Shown here piece by piece: positions 38,372 to 47,467 of a stretch of 64,000 bases of DNA; position 1 is the first letter of the stretch; the number at the start of each line of letters is the position of its first letter. Source of the DNA: Clostridiales bacterium (GTDB taxonomy: Bacteria > Bacillota > Dethiobacteria > Dethiobacterales > Dethiobacteraceae); NCBI GenBank assembly GCA_018335855.1, contig JAGXRM010000053.1, positions 1-64,000 of the forward strand, in the 5' to 3' direction. The notes below the pieces were generated by a model, which saw only the letters and a list, made by a program, of their open reading frames with translations, had not been told where the DNA came from and searched no databases. A program made the position numbers and the translations under genes.

Positions 38372-40033
38372 ATGTCTCATGATGATATGGATAAGATCCG
38401 TCAGGGTAAAAAGGAATGGGAAGAGTGCTCATCGAACGTGAAAGAGCGTCCCAACAAGTTTATGACGGTATCTTCCGTACCGATTAAAGCGCTATACACA
38501 CCTGAGGATACTGAAGGTATCAGCTTTCAGGATGACCTGAACTTCCCGGGCTACTACCCGTATACCCGGGGTGTTCAACCTAACATGTACCGCGGACGCC
38601 TCTGGACCATGCGACAGTTTGCCGGTTTTGCTACGGCAAAAGAGTCTAATGAACGTTATAAGTATTTATTGTCACAGGGGCAAACCGGCCTCTCCGTCGC
38701 CTTTGACATGCCGACAATTATGGGCTACGATTCGGACCACCCACGCTCTTTTGGCGAAGTGGGCCGCGTCGGTGTGGCCATCGATTCCCTGGATGACATG
38801 GAAACTCTCTTTAGCGATATTCCGCTGGATCGCATCACCACATCCATGACCATTAACGCGCCAGCGGCCGTTTTATGGTGCCTCTATATTGCCACGGCTG
38901 AGAAGCAGGGAATATCATCCCACAAACTGGGCGGCACCATCCAGAACGATATTCTTAAAGAATATATCGCGCAGAAATCATGGATTTTCCCGCCTGAGCC
39001 GTCCCTGCGCCTGATTACCGATATTTTCGCATTTTCCAGCCAGCATGTTCCCAAGTGGAATACAGTCAGTATTTCCGGCTACCATATCCGGGAGGCGGGT
39101 TCCACCGCCGTACAGGAACTGGCGTTTACACTGGCGGACGGTTTTGCTTACGTGGAAGCCGGTATCAAGGCGGGGCTTGACGTAGACTCCTTTGCCCCAC
39201 GTCTTTCCTTCTTCTTTAACGCCCATATCGACTTCTTTGAAGAAATCGCTAAATACCGTGCCGCGAGGCGGATTTGGGCGAAGCGCATGAAAGAAAAATA
39301 TGGCGCAAAAGACGAGCGTTCGCTGCTCCTGCGCTTCCATACGCAGACCGCGGGTTGCTCACTGACAGCTCAACAGCCTGAAAACAATATTGTCCGTACA
39401 GCCTATGAAGCTCTGGGTGCCGTCCTTGGTGGGACACAGTCGCTGCATACCAATTCTATGGATGAAGTGATGGCGCTGCCCACGGAGAAAGCCGTACGTA
39501 TTGCGTTGAGGACTCAGCAGATTATTGCAGAGGAAACCGGTGTCGCCAACACCATCGACCCGTTGGCCGGTTCTTACTTTGTCGAAGCACTCACTAACCA
39601 GATGGAACAGGAAACTGAAAAGTATTTTGAGCGCATTGACCATTTTGGCGGAGTGCTGGCAGCCATTGACGAGGGTTTCTTCCAGCAGGAAATCGCAGAC
39701 GCCGCTTACCGCTACCAAAGGGAAATTGAAAAGAAAGAACGGATTATTGTAGGTGTTAACGACTATGTAACCCAGGAAAAACCACCTGTGGATCTGTTAA
39801 AGATAGATCCGCAAATTGAAGAGGAGCAGAAGCAGCGTGTACGCAGTGTACGTGAGAAGCGCGACAATATTGTCTGCACAAACCGCCTGGAAGCGTTGCG
39901 TAAAGCAGCTGGAACCACAGAGAACCTGATACCGCTTATTCTCGACGCTGTCAAGGTGTATGCCACAGAAGGTGAGATTATTCAGGTGCTGCGTGAAGTA
40001 TTTGGCGAATATAAAGAGAAACCGATATTCTAG
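38372..40033 (+). CDS. icmA: acyl-CoA mutase large subunit, isobutyryl-CoA mutase type
   Basis: 553 residues: the TIM-barrel substrate domain only, with the B12 domain on a separate gene. Methylmalonyl-CoA mutase has Tyr and Arg at the two substrate positions (Tyr89 and Arg207 in the P. shermanii enzyme). Here these are Phe83 (MRQFAGF) and Gln201 (KEYIAQKSW), the pair found in isobutyryl-CoA mutase; the spacing of 118 residues is identical. The catalytic His region SGYHIREAG is intact. Expected reaction: isobutyryl-CoA to n-butyryl-CoA. Automatic annotation would call it methylmalonyl-CoA mutase; I think that is wrong for the substrate. Confidence 0.82.
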   Translation: MSHDDMDKIRQGKKEWEECSSNVKERPNKFMTVSSVPIKALYTPEDTEGISFQDDLNFPGYYPYTRGVQPNMYRGRLWTMRQFAGFATAKESNERYKYLLSQGQTGLSVAFDMPTIMGYDSDHPRSFGEVGRVGVAIDSLDDMETLFSDIPLDRITTSMTINAPAAVLWCLYIATAEKQGISSHKLGGTIQNDILKEYIAQKSWIFPPEPSLRLITDIFAFSSQHVPKWNTVSISGYHIREAGSTAVQELAFTLADGFAYVEAGIKAGLDVDSFAPRLSFFFNAHIDFFEEIAKYRAARRIWAKRMKEKYGAKDERSLLLRFHTQTAGCSLTAQQPENNIVRTAYEALGAVLGGTQSLHTNSMDEVMALPTEKAVRIALRTQQIIAEETGVANTIDPLAGSYFVEALTNQMEQETEKYFERIDHFGGVLAAIDEGFFQQEIADAAYRYQREIEKKERIIVGVNDYVTQEKPPVDLLKIDPQIEEEQKQRVRSVREKRDNIVCTNRLEALRKAAGTTENLIPLILDAVKVYATEGEIIQVLREVFGEYKEKPIF

Positions 40034-40050
40034 GGAGGAGGATTGTAAGG

Positions 40051-40464
40051 ATGAACACAGCAAGAAAGATACGCGTCCTTGTGGCCAAACCGGGCCTTGA
40101 CGGACACGATCGTGGAGCTAAAGTGGTGGCTCGCGCGTTGCGCGATGCCGGTATGGAAGTTGTGTATACCGGGCTGCATCAGACACCGGAACAGGTAGTG
40201 GAGGCGGCCATTCAGGAAGATGTGGATATGGTTGGTTTAAGTATCCTGTCCGGTGCCCATCTGACGATATTCCCAAGAATATGTGAACTTCTTAAAGAAA
40301 ATGGCGCGGAAGACATTATGGTGATGGGCGGGGGGATTATTCCCGATGATGATATGCAGGAGTTGCTTGCAAACGGCCATGCTCAAGCGCTGTTTACCCC
40401 TGGCACAGTCACCGCTGACATTATTAACTGGATTCATGAGGCAATGAAAGACAGATTAAGCTAA
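40051..40464 (+). CDS. icmB: B12-binding small subunit of the acyl-CoA mutase
   Basis: 137 residues. A free-standing cobalamin-binding domain with the base-off signature DGHDRG (His is the lower cobalt ligand), then [10 protein letters not shown] and [10 protein letters not shown]. It pairs with the large subunit 17 bp upstream; the two-gene form is typical of isobutyryl-CoA mutase and of archaeal and some bacterial methylmalonyl-CoA mutases. Last gene of the operon. Confidence 0.9.
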   Translation: MNTARKIRVLVAKPGLDGHDRGAKVVARALRDAGMEVVYTGLHQTPEQVVEAAIQEDVDMVGLSILSGAHLTIFPRICELLKENGAEDIMVMGGGIIPDDDMQELLANGHAQALFTPGTVTADIINWIHEAMKDRLS

Positions 40465-40470
40465 AAAACT

Positions 40471-40512
40471 GGCGAGCTGGTTATAATACCTTGCTCGCCT
40501 TTTACTTTTTGA
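40471..40512 (+). terminator. terminator of the acyl-CoA/mutase operon
   Basis: GGCGAGC and GCTCGCC around a 15-base loop, followed by TTTTACTTTTT. It starts 6 bp after the last stop. Confidence 0.85.
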
Positions 40513-40595
40513 AAAAAAGGTTTATTTTTTTTGTTGTTCTATAGTATAGTATATGTAAGTTTTACGGATAGGCTTAAGGGAAGGAAGCGGGAGCC

Positions 40596-40931
40596 ATGAC
40601 AACGAGAGTGAAAGTATATGCGGGTGCATGCGGATTCACTAGCGTAATCAAAGTTAAACGTATAAGCAAAACAGAAATATCAGTAACAATTATTTCAGCA
40701 TGTAAAATGCTGCGTAAAATGAACGATGATTTGGAAGTATTGGACTGGCGTCATAACGTGTTTACAAAACTACTTGACTCCGTTGTCTACCGCTCAGCAA
40801 GTAAGCATCTAATGCATACGGATTGCCCGGTACCCAGTGCAATTATAAAAGCGATACAAATTGAACTGGACGGAATGGCTCCTATTGATGTTTCGATGAA
40901 ATTTGAAAGAGTAAATGATGAAGACATATAG
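40596..40931 (+). CDS. DUF6951-like small Cys-containing protein
   Basis: 111 residues with conserved-looking Cys motifs: GACGF near residue 12, SACKML near 36, and DCPVPSAIIKAI near 82. The build (beta start, then helices) and the motifs match small proteins I recall as DUF6951, often near corrinoid or molybdenum genes in Clostridia. The Cys set suggests a metal or Fe-S site. It shares an operon with the next regulator gene (20-bp gap). Function unknown. Confidence 0.55.
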   Translation: MTTRVKVYAGACGFTSVIKVKRISKTEISVTIISACKMLRKMNDDLEVLDWRHNVFTKLLDSVVYRSASKHLMHTDCPVPSAIIKAIQIELDGMAPIDVSMKFERVNDEDI

Positions 40932-40951
40932 TGCAGTGAGGAGGTAGGTAA

Positions 40952-41716
40952 ATGCTTGCTAACAGGATTCGCACATTTCGTATGGAGCGTGGACTAACAC
41001 TTGAACAATTGGCAGAAAAAACAGGCCTTTCCGCATCGTATCTAAGTACAATTGAACGCGGCCTGAAAAAGCCATCCATTTCTGTACTGAAAAGAATAGC
41101 TGATTCGCTGCACGTTTCTTCAGCATTGCTTGTACAGGACGAAGATCAGGCTTTTACAGGAGACAGGTTACGGTTTTTAAGGGAAGGCCGCGGGCTTTCT
41201 ATTCATGAGTTAGCCGAAATCAGTGAGCTTTCTTCGACGTTGCTGGAAAGTCTTGAGACCGGTGAAATCCGGCCGGACTTTGAGCAGATCGAGCGTCTGG
41301 CGGAAGCTTTAAACTTTACAGTCAGTTTTTTTATGGAAAAAAACAATTATCAAACCAATATTGGGCCGCGACTAAGGCAGTTGAGAGAAGCACAGGGCCT
41401 TACGGTTGCATCTTTGGCTGATAAAGCCGGTGTATCAAACGGTTTAATCAGCCAGATGGAGAATAATTATACAATTCCGTCCCTTGACACGCTGGAGCGA
41501 CTGGCCGACGCCTTGGGTACAACCATACATTATTTTTTGCTCGAACATGAAGAAATTGAAAACCTGCTAACATCATTGGGCCCTGACCTTATTGAATTGC
41601 TGGGCGACCACAAAGTCCAGGCCGTCCTGCGTTCTATCCGTGATTTTAACTCTGCCGAACTGCGTTATATTTTAAACTATCTTCAGTTCTTTAAAAGGAA
41701 CAGAAAAATATTATGA
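40952..41716 (+). CDS. regulator with three tandem XRE-type HTH domains
   Basis: 254 residues made of three similar helix-turn-helix units: residues about 5-60 (RMERGLTLEQLAEKTGLSAS), 70-125 (REGRGLSIHELAEISELSST) and 136-192 (REAQGLTVASLADKAGVSNG), then a helical C-terminal tail of about 55 residues. Each unit has the full XRE pattern. Units one and three look best conserved; the middle one is weaker at its recognition helix (SELSSTLLESLETGE). Placed just before the corrinoid methyltransferase genes, it is a candidate regulator of that island. Confidence 0.85.
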   Translation: MLANRIRTFRMERGLTLEQLAEKTGLSASYLSTIERGLKKPSISVLKRIADSLHVSSALLVQDEDQAFTGDRLRFLREGRGLSIHELAEISELSSTLLESLETGEIRPDFEQIERLAEALNFTVSFFMEKNNYQTNIGPRLRQLREAQGLTVASLADKAGVSNGLISQMENNYTIPSLDTLERLADALGTTIHYFLLEHEEIENLLTSLGPDLIELLGDHKVQAVLRSIRDFNSAELRYILNYLQFFKRNRKIL

Positions 41717-42103
41717 AAATTCACTCTTGTCAGATTGAAAATATTTTGATATAGTCATACTAAGTATTTTGATTCATATTGTTTAGTAGCAGAGAAGAAT
41801 TTTTTTTAAGTTTTTATTTTTTCAATATTCAAAAAAAATAACAGAGCTTTCGCCGTAAATTGACAGAATTCCCAGCAGATCAGGAAATTCAATCAAACCA
41901 GAAACATTGTTTAGGGCGTAATTCCCTTGAATTATTTAAACGGCTGGAGGTGATTTTTCGTCAAAGATTTTCCGACGCTTGAGGTAATTAGTCATTATAT
42001 TTGCGGGTATCGTCGGAGAGCAGCTTCATGCTGAATGGCTCGGGACCTGTTTGGGGAAGCAGATTTATTGTACGGCAAAAATACGTAATGAGGAGGAACA
42101 AGA
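41717..42103. other. AT-rich leader region before the corrinoid genes
   Basis: 387 bp without a supportable gene. The first half is AT-rich with a T-run. The second half is GC-richer and has an inverted pair CCGACG (near 41979) and CGTCGG (near 42012) and a small hairpin CAGC/GCTG, which could be a structured leader. I saw no cobalamin-riboswitch B12 box and no sigma-54 GG-N10-GC pair. It should hold the promoter for the genes from 42104 on. Confidence 0.4.
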
Positions 42104-42778
42104 ATGTCGGATGAGCGGGTAAAAGAATTGCTGGAAGAACTGAAAGACGGGGTTATTAATTATGACGAGGATCGGGTTATAGCTGCGGCCAAGGCAGTTG
42201 TCGAAGAGGGATTGGATGCTACCAATGCGGTGTTTCACGGGCTTATTCCGGGCATGGAAGAGGTGGGCAGGCTCTATGAAGAACAGGAATATTTTGTGCC
42301 TGAACTTTTAATGTGCGCCGACGCGCTTTATGCGGGTTTGGACATCATGAAGCCGCATATGGAGAAGAAAGATATAGGTATTGCCGGCGTCGTGGTTATG
42401 GGTGTTGTCCAGGGTGATGTTCATGATATCGGCAAAAATATTGTTAAAATGATGTTTGATGTTGCCGGCTTCCAGGTTTTTGACCTTGGGCGCGACGTGC
42501 CGCTTGATAAGTTTGTGGAAGAGCAACTGCGCACCGATTCGGATCTTGTTTGCCTATCGGCAATGATGACTACGACCATGGTGGGAATGAAGGACATTAT
42601 CCGCAAGATTAAGGAGAAAAATCCGAAATGTAAAATTATGATCGGCGGCGCACCGGTCAGTGAAGAGATTGCGGAGAACTTTGGAGCTGACGGTTACGCC
42701 AAAGATGCCAGCAATGCCTTAAAGGATGCAATCAATATGCTGAGCACGCTGAGGAAACTGCAGGAAGAATCCGCCTAA
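42104..42778 (+). CDS. corrinoid protein (MtbC/MttC/MtaC-like methyl carrier)
   Basis: 224 residues. An N-terminal four-helix cap (VKELLEELKDGVINYDEDRV) is followed by a B12-binding domain with the base-off signature GDVHDIGKNIV and a later GGAPVSEEIAENFGADGY. It carries the methyl group between a substrate-specific methyltransferase and an acceptor methyltransferase. The partner is likely the MtrH-like enzyme at 44802 or one of the UroD-type enzymes. Substrate not evident: no MttB- or MtbB-like gene is beside it. Confidence 0.92.
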   Translation: MSDERVKELLEELKDGVINYDEDRVIAAAKAVVEEGLDATNAVFHGLIPGMEEVGRLYEEQEYFVPELLMCADALYAGLDIMKPHMEKKDIGIAGVVVMGVVQGDVHDIGKNIVKMMFDVAGFQVFDLGRDVPLDKFVEEQLRTDSDLVCLSAMMTTTMVGMKDIIRKIKEKNPKCKIMIGGAPVSEEIAENFGADGYAKDASNALKDAINMLSTLRKLQEESA

Positions 42779-42807
42779 TATTTGTAGTTTAAAGGAGGTA
42801 GTAGCAG

Positions 42808-44754
42808 TTGGAACATACAGTTATCTTCCAGCCCTCGGGACGGCGTGGTCTTGTTAAGCATGGTAATTCTCTTCTGGATGCGGCGCGGGAATTAGGTGTT
42901 GATATCGAGGCGCCATGCGGTGGAGCAAGAGTCTGCGGAAAATGTAAAATTAAAATCGAGGAAGGTTTTTTTGAGAAATTTGGTATCGACTCAAAAATGA
43001 GCAATCTTTCGCCGGTACTGGAAGAAGAAAAAGATTTTTTTAGCACTGAAGAATTAGCGGACAACTATCGCCTGGGCTGCTGCGCTTATGTTCACGGTAA
43101 TATCCTGGTATTTGTGCCCGAAGAGTCGCGCGGGGCCAAACAGGTAATTCTCGAAGTCGGGCGGGAGAGAGCTTTTGGTCTGGAGCCTGTGGTAAAGAAT
43201 TATTATATCGAAATGATACCAGCAACGCTGGATGACCAGTTGGATGACTATGCCCGTATTAATACGGCGCTTGTGGAGAAGTACAATTTTCCCGGAGATT
43301 TGGGAATTGATTATCCTGTACTGTTGGGCTTGCCAGAAGCGGTTCGTGACGGTGACTGGAAAGTTACTGTATCTGTATGGGATGATAAAGAAATCATTAA
43401 AGTTGTCCCGGGACTGGCGGAAGATCCGTGGGGCATTGCCATTGACGTGGGGACAACCACCGTTGCAGCTTATCTGTGTAATCTCAGAACAGGGGAATCA
43501 CCTTTTAAAAGCTCTGTCATGAACCCGCAGATTCGCTACGGCGAGGACGTTTTATCCCGGATTACTTACGCAATGATGAACGACGATGGCCTGGAAAAAA
43601 TGTATACAGCGATTATTGACGGTGTGAACACGCTGGTTCAAAGGCTCACGGAGATGGCCGGCATCACTCCCGATGATATTGTCGACATGGTGTTGGTTTT
43701 TAACACGGCGATGCACCATATTCTTCTGAATATTGACCCCAAATATGTGGGAAGGGCACCATTCGCTCCGGCCCTCAGGTCGAGTATGAACTTTAAAGCA
43801 AGGGATATCGGCATTAAGATTGCCAAAGGCGCTTACGCTCATACCCTCCCGGTTGAGGCCGGGTTTGTCGGGCCTGATAACGTGTCCGTATTGATCGCGG
43901 AAGAGCCGTACAAGCAGGATAAGATGATGCTGATTATTGATATTGGCACAAACGGGGAAATTGATTTTGGTAATAAAGACCACCTGCTTTCCACTTCCTG
44001 CGCCACAGGACCGGCGTTGGAGGGAGCACAGATTAAATTTGGCATGCGGGCGGCTCCTGGTGCCATTGAATGGGTGAAGATAGACCCTGAGACAAAAGAG
44101 CCTAGTGTTAAACTGATTTCTCAGGAAGAATGGTTTAAAGAGGGCGATGAACCCATTGCCAAAGGTGTCTGCGGATCAGGCATTATTGATGCCATCGCAG
44201 AGATGTTTAAGTCGGGAATTATTGCCAGCAGTGGACGGTTTAATCAGGATACTGGCAGCCCGAGGGTAAGAAGAGGCGCGGATAATAAGATGGAATATGT
44301 TATGTGCTACGCCAAGGATACTTCAATCGGTAAGGATATCACGATTACGCAGGGCGATGTCCGTGCCGTGCAGCTGGCCAAGGCCGCGCTCTATGTCGGT
44401 GCCAAGTATCTGATGGAAAAACGCGGTGTAGAGAAAGCGGACAGCGTAACGTTGGCAGGTGCCTTCGGTAGCTTCATTAACAAAGAAAGCGCCATGGTCA
44501 TCGGTATGTTCCCTGATTGTGACCTCGAAAATGTCCAGGCTGTAGGGAACGCCGCCGGAGACGGCGCTAAGCTGGCGCTTTTAAGCAAAACGAAGCGGCA
44601 TGAGGCAGAGGAAGTAGCCAGGTTTGTCCAGTTTGTTGAAACAGCAACAGAGTCTGATTTCCAGCCGAGATTTGCCGACGCAATGGCCTTCCCGCACAAG
44701 ACGGATCAATTCCCCCATATCCAGCACATCCTTGATAAAATTCCCAAAGTTTAA
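42808..44754 (+). CDS. reductive activator of corrinoid proteins (RACE, ASKHA ATPase with 2Fe-2S domain)
   Basis: 648 residues from a TTG at 42808, 8 nt after AAAGGAGGT. The N-terminal plant-type ferredoxin domain has the 2Fe-2S ligands CGGARVCGKC and a later GCCAY. The middle and C-terminal parts form the DUF4445 ASKHA ATPase (WGIAIDVGTTTVAAYL, then LIIDIGTNGEI and LAGAFGSFINKE). RACE proteins use ATP to drive one electron into inactivated Co(II) corrinoids. It lies 29 bp after the corrinoid gene it probably serves. Confidence 0.92.
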   Translation: MEHTVIFQPSGRRGLVKHGNSLLDAARELGVDIEAPCGGARVCGKCKIKIEEGFFEKFGIDSKMSNLSPVLEEEKDFFSTEELADNYRLGCCAYVHGNILVFVPEESRGAKQVILEVGRERAFGLEPVVKNYYIEMIPATLDDQLDDYARINTALVEKYNFPGDLGIDYPVLLGLPEAVRDGDWKVTVSVWDDKEIIKVVPGLAEDPWGIAIDVGTTTVAAYLCNLRTGESPFKSSVMNPQIRYGEDVLSRITYAMMNDDGLEKMYTAIIDGVNTLVQRLTEMAGITPDDIVDMVLVFNTAMHHILLNIDPKYVGRAPFAPALRSSMNFKARDIGIKIAKGAYAHTLPVEAGFVGPDNVSVLIAEEPYKQDKMMLIIDIGTNGEIDFGNKDHLLSTSCATGPALEGAQIKFGMRAAPGAIEWVKIDPETKEPSVKLISQEEWFKEGDEPIAKGVCGSGIIDAIAEMFKSGIIASSGRFNQDTGSPRVRRGADNKMEYVMCYAKDTSIGKDITITQGDVRAVQLAKAALYVGAKYLMEKRGVEKADSVTLAGAFGSFINKESAMVIGMFPDCDLENVQAVGNAAGDGAKLALLSKTKRHEAEEVARFVQFVETATESDFQPRFADAMAFPHKTDQFPHIQHILDKIPKV

Positions 44755-44801
44755 CCATAAAGTATACCTCTGACCGTAGAGGTAGGAAAGTAGGCGATAC
44801 A

Positions 44802-45740
44802 ATGTTTACACTGGAGACAAAACAAAAAGTCTGTCAGATTGGTCCGTGGAAAGTGGGAGGCCAACCAGGGGACAATCCCCCGCTGTTGATTTCCTCCATG
44901 TTCCATAAAGGTGACCGTTTGCTCGAAAGCCGGAAAGAAGGCACGTTTAATAGAGCCAAAGCCGCCGACTATATTAAGCGGCAGGAAGAACTGTCGGAGC
45001 AGACGGGCATTCCCGCCGTCACTGCCATGGTCGCCAATACTGCTAACGAGATGAAATACTATATTGATTTTTTTACAAGTATCAGTGACAAACCTTTTGC
45101 CATAGATATGTGGGTTCAGGAGCCGCGCATAGCGAGCGTCAGGTACGTAGCTGAACTAGGCTTGATTGACAGGCTTATCTACAACAGCATCACCCCCTGG
45201 GATAAGGATATCCCTGCGCAGGTGGACCAACTTAAAGAACTAGGTGTCAAGCATGTAGTAGTGCAGGTTTATGACGATGATGATCCATCCCCTCAGGGTA
45301 GAGTGAAAAGTTTTGACAAAATGATGGGAACGATCGGGGAAGACACATTTGAAAGCATCCTCGTCGACACCTCGGTTATGAACCTGCCGGCAACTTCTTT
45401 CTCGGCCGTAGCCAACAAGATGATCAAGGAAAAATACGGTCTGCCTGCAGGGTTGGCAAGTTCGAACGGAACGTTTATGTGGAAAGCCGCCCGGGAAATG
45501 TGGGGCAGTGACGGTTTTTCGGCTATGAATACAGCCGCACAGGCCGTTTCCGCCATGTTTTGGTCCGACTTGCTTTTCTACGGTCCGCAAGTTACGGCCC
45601 CTAAGGTTTTTCCCGCAGTAGTCAGCGCCGTACTAATGCTCTCCACTCTTGTCTACCACGAATCTGGCAGGCTGCCGTCAAATCCCAATCATCCGCTTTA
45701 TAAGTTCTTTGGAGAATTTGCCGAAAAGCTTAAAAAATAA
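44802..45740 (+). CDS. MtrH-family methyltransferase (corrinoid / tetrahydrofolate side)
   Basis: 312 residues. A TIM-barrel protein of the MtrH family (QIGPWKVGGQPGDNPPLLI start, HKGDRLLESRKEGTFNRAKA, IDMWVQEP). In methanogens MtrH moves methyl groups to or from tetrahydromethanopterin; soluble bacterial homologues beside corrinoid proteins are known or thought to use tetrahydrofolate. Here it would connect the island's corrinoid protein to the folate C1 pool, which also feeds PurN and PurH. Its neighbours on both sides are corrinoid methyl-transfer genes. Confidence 0.88.
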   Translation: MFTLETKQKVCQIGPWKVGGQPGDNPPLLISSMFHKGDRLLESRKEGTFNRAKAADYIKRQEELSEQTGIPAVTAMVANTANEMKYYIDFFTSISDKPFAIDMWVQEPRIASVRYVAELGLIDRLIYNSITPWDKDIPAQVDQLKELGVKHVVVQVYDDDDPSPQGRVKSFDKMMGTIGEDTFESILVDTSVMNLPATSFSAVANKMIKEKYGLPAGLASSNGTFMWKAAREMWGSDGFSAMNTAAQAVSAMFWSDLLFYGPQVTAPKVFPAVVSAVLMLSTLVYHESGRLPSNPNHPLYKFFGEFAEKLKK

Positions 45741-45770
45741 ATAAAAAATAATGAAGGTGGTGGAGACACA

Positions 45771-46820
45771 ATGGCTTTGACACCAAAAGAAAGAGTATTA
45801 AATCTGTTCGCCGGTAAAGAGGTCGACCGTGTAGCCTGTTACAGCGGTATGGGTAACGTAACGGTTGCCGGCCTCAATGAACTGGGCTACAAGTTTCCCA
45901 AAGTTCACGGCGATGCCAAAATGATGGCGGATCTTGCAGCCACATCATATAAAATGTTTGGCTTTGAATGCGCACTTGTACCGTTTGACCTCTGTGTGGA
46001 AGCGGAAGTGCTTGGTTGTGAAATGAATGCATACGAAAACGTTGACCAGTTGCTTTACCCGACCATTAAGGAAAAGGCGATTCACAATCAGGAAGAAATG
46101 GCTACATTTGTTGTTCCTGACAACATAGCCAATGCCGGCAGAGTGCCGGTGGTATCCGAGGCAATCCGCCTTTTAAGGAAAGACATCGGTGATGATGTGG
46201 CAATCGGCACATACCTGGTAGCGCCGTTTACCCTTGCCGGCCAGCTTATGGATTTAAACGATCTCTTTAAACTGTCATTCAAGAAACCTGATCTGGTTAA
46301 CCAGATGTTAGACAGATTGGCTGACGTACTGATTAAAATTGCGGCAATTTACCGTGAGGCCGGTGTTGACTATATCTGTGTCCGCGAAATGGGTGCTACG
46401 ACTGATATACTCAGCCCGCGCAGTTTTAAAGCGATTATTCAGCCTCATCTGAAAAAAATACATGCTGCTCTTGACTTCCCCAACGTTCTGCACATCTGCG
46501 GCAGCACTAATTTTGTTATCCCGCAGATGAATGACTGCGGCGCGGACGCCATCAGTATAGAAACTAAAAATGATATGGTTAAAACCAGAGAAGACATTGG
46601 CCTGGAACCACTCGTCTTCGGTAATATTGATGCCTATAGCGTTTTATGCCTGCAAGGTGTTGATGATGTTGAAAAAGCGGTTATCAGCGCTCTGGAGCTT
46701 GGCGTGGACGCTATCTGGCCCGGTTGCGATATCTGGCCGGAAGCCAAGCCGGAAAATGTAAAAGCGATGGTTGATGCGACAAAAAAATATGGCGCGGAAA
46801 AATGGGCCCGTAAAAAGTAA
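45771..46820 (+). CDS. UroD/MtaA-type corrinoid methyltransferase with the standard Cys zinc site
   Basis: 349 residues of the uroporphyrinogen-decarboxylase/MtaA-MtbA superfamily. The zinc site of the thiol-methylating enzymes is complete: His241 and Cys243 (LHICGS) and Cys319 (WPGCDIWPE). In methanogens MtaA and MtbA transfer methyl from a corrinoid protein to coenzyme M, whose thiolate binds this zinc. No coenzyme M genes are seen, so the acceptor thiol here is unknown. It is the Cys paralogue against which the UGA-containing gene at 48956 should be compared. Confidence 0.88.
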   Translation: MALTPKERVLNLFAGKEVDRVACYSGMGNVTVAGLNELGYKFPKVHGDAKMMADLAATSYKMFGFECALVPFDLCVEAEVLGCEMNAYENVDQLLYPTIKEKAIHNQEEMATFVVPDNIANAGRVPVVSEAIRLLRKDIGDDVAIGTYLVAPFTLAGQLMDLNDLFKLSFKKPDLVNQMLDRLADVLIKIAAIYREAGVDYICVREMGATTDILSPRSFKAIIQPHLKKIHAALDFPNVLHICGSTNFVIPQMNDCGADAISIETKNDMVKTREDIGLEPLVFGNIDAYSVLCLQGVDDVEKAVISALELGVDAIWPGCDIWPEAKPENVKAMVDATKKYGAEKWARKK

Positions 46821-46828
46821 AGCTACAG

Positions 46829-46861
46829 CTTAATCCTTCCCCAAAACCGGGAAGGATTAAG
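46829..46861. terminator. 13-bp hairpin between methyltransferase and DGC genes
   Basis: CTTAATCCTTCCC and its complement around a 7-base loop, 9 bp after the stop codon. There is no T-run, so it may be an RNA-stability or processing element instead of a terminator. Confidence 0.5.
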
Positions 46862-46915
46862 TCGATATTTGTCAGAATATTTTTAAAAATTAATTAACCG
46901 GGGGAGTGGTTTAGC

Positions 46916-47467
46916 ATGGTTGAAAGAGTATGCATTTTTCCCTGCGGCGGAATTAAATTTACAGAGTCTACTGTGGCACGCATTGCCGCCTATATTGTCA
47001 ATGAAGACCTTTTGCCGAGAAAAACAATGATTCTCTGTGTGCCTGCTTTCCTGCGCGGAGTGGAAGAAGACCTGGTGATGGTAGAAGATTACCCGACCAT
47101 TGTCATTGACTGCCATGAGGAAAGTTGCGGCACAAACCTGCTTTACCTTGCCGGGGTCACCCCTGCGGCAAGGGTTTTTATTCCTGATATCGCAGCCGAA
47201 ACCGGCCTCTCTTATGGAAATGCACGACGGGAATTGGAATCGGAAGCCAATGATTTGGCTCGGGCTGTGGCCGATGCTGCCGTACTGGCGGCTACAGCTA
47301 TGCTGGAATCACCGGAATATATCTTTCCGAAGCAGAAGGTAAAAACACAGGCTTGCCTTGCCCAGGGTAAAATACCGGTAAATCCGTTCCACTATGAACG
47401 GGTTGCAGGTGGAATCTACAAGCCGAAGGATATGCCGGATTTCTTTGCAAAGGAGAGTGTATCCTAA
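46916..47467 (+). CDS. DGC-domain putative zinc-binding protein, copy 1
   Basis: 183 residues. It starts with FPCGGIKF and has a Cys pair segment IDCHEESCGTNLLYLAG, the arrangement of DGC-domain proteins thought to bind zinc through four conserved Cys. The tail ends with YKPKDMPDFF, also seen in the next protein as RPGSMPG. It overlaps the next gene's start by one base. The function of the family is unknown; here two copies sit between methyl-transfer and lipoyl/redoxin genes. Confidence 0.75.
   Translation: MVERVCIFPCGGIKFTESTVARIAAYIVNEDLLPRKTMILCVPAFLRGVEEDLVMVEDYPTIVIDCHEESCGTNLLYLAGVTPAARVFIPDIAAETGLSYGNARRELESEANDLARAVADAAVLAATAMLESPEYIFPKQKVKTQACLAQGKIPVNPFHYERVAGGIYKPKDMPDFFAKESVS

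Noticed and set aside
38372-40464. Plain methylmalonyl-CoA mutase annotation
   Set aside because: The two substrate-defining residues are Phe and Gln, and the operon holds C4 acyl-CoA enzymes, not propionyl-CoA carboxylase or epimerase.
41956-42020. Short frames after GGAGGTG in the leader before the corrinoid gene
   Set aside because: All three frames stop within about 10-25 codons and none resembles a known protein.
41717-42103. Cobalamin riboswitch before the corrinoid genes
   Set aside because: I found no B12-box-like segment or the expected conserved core; only simple inverted arms are visible.
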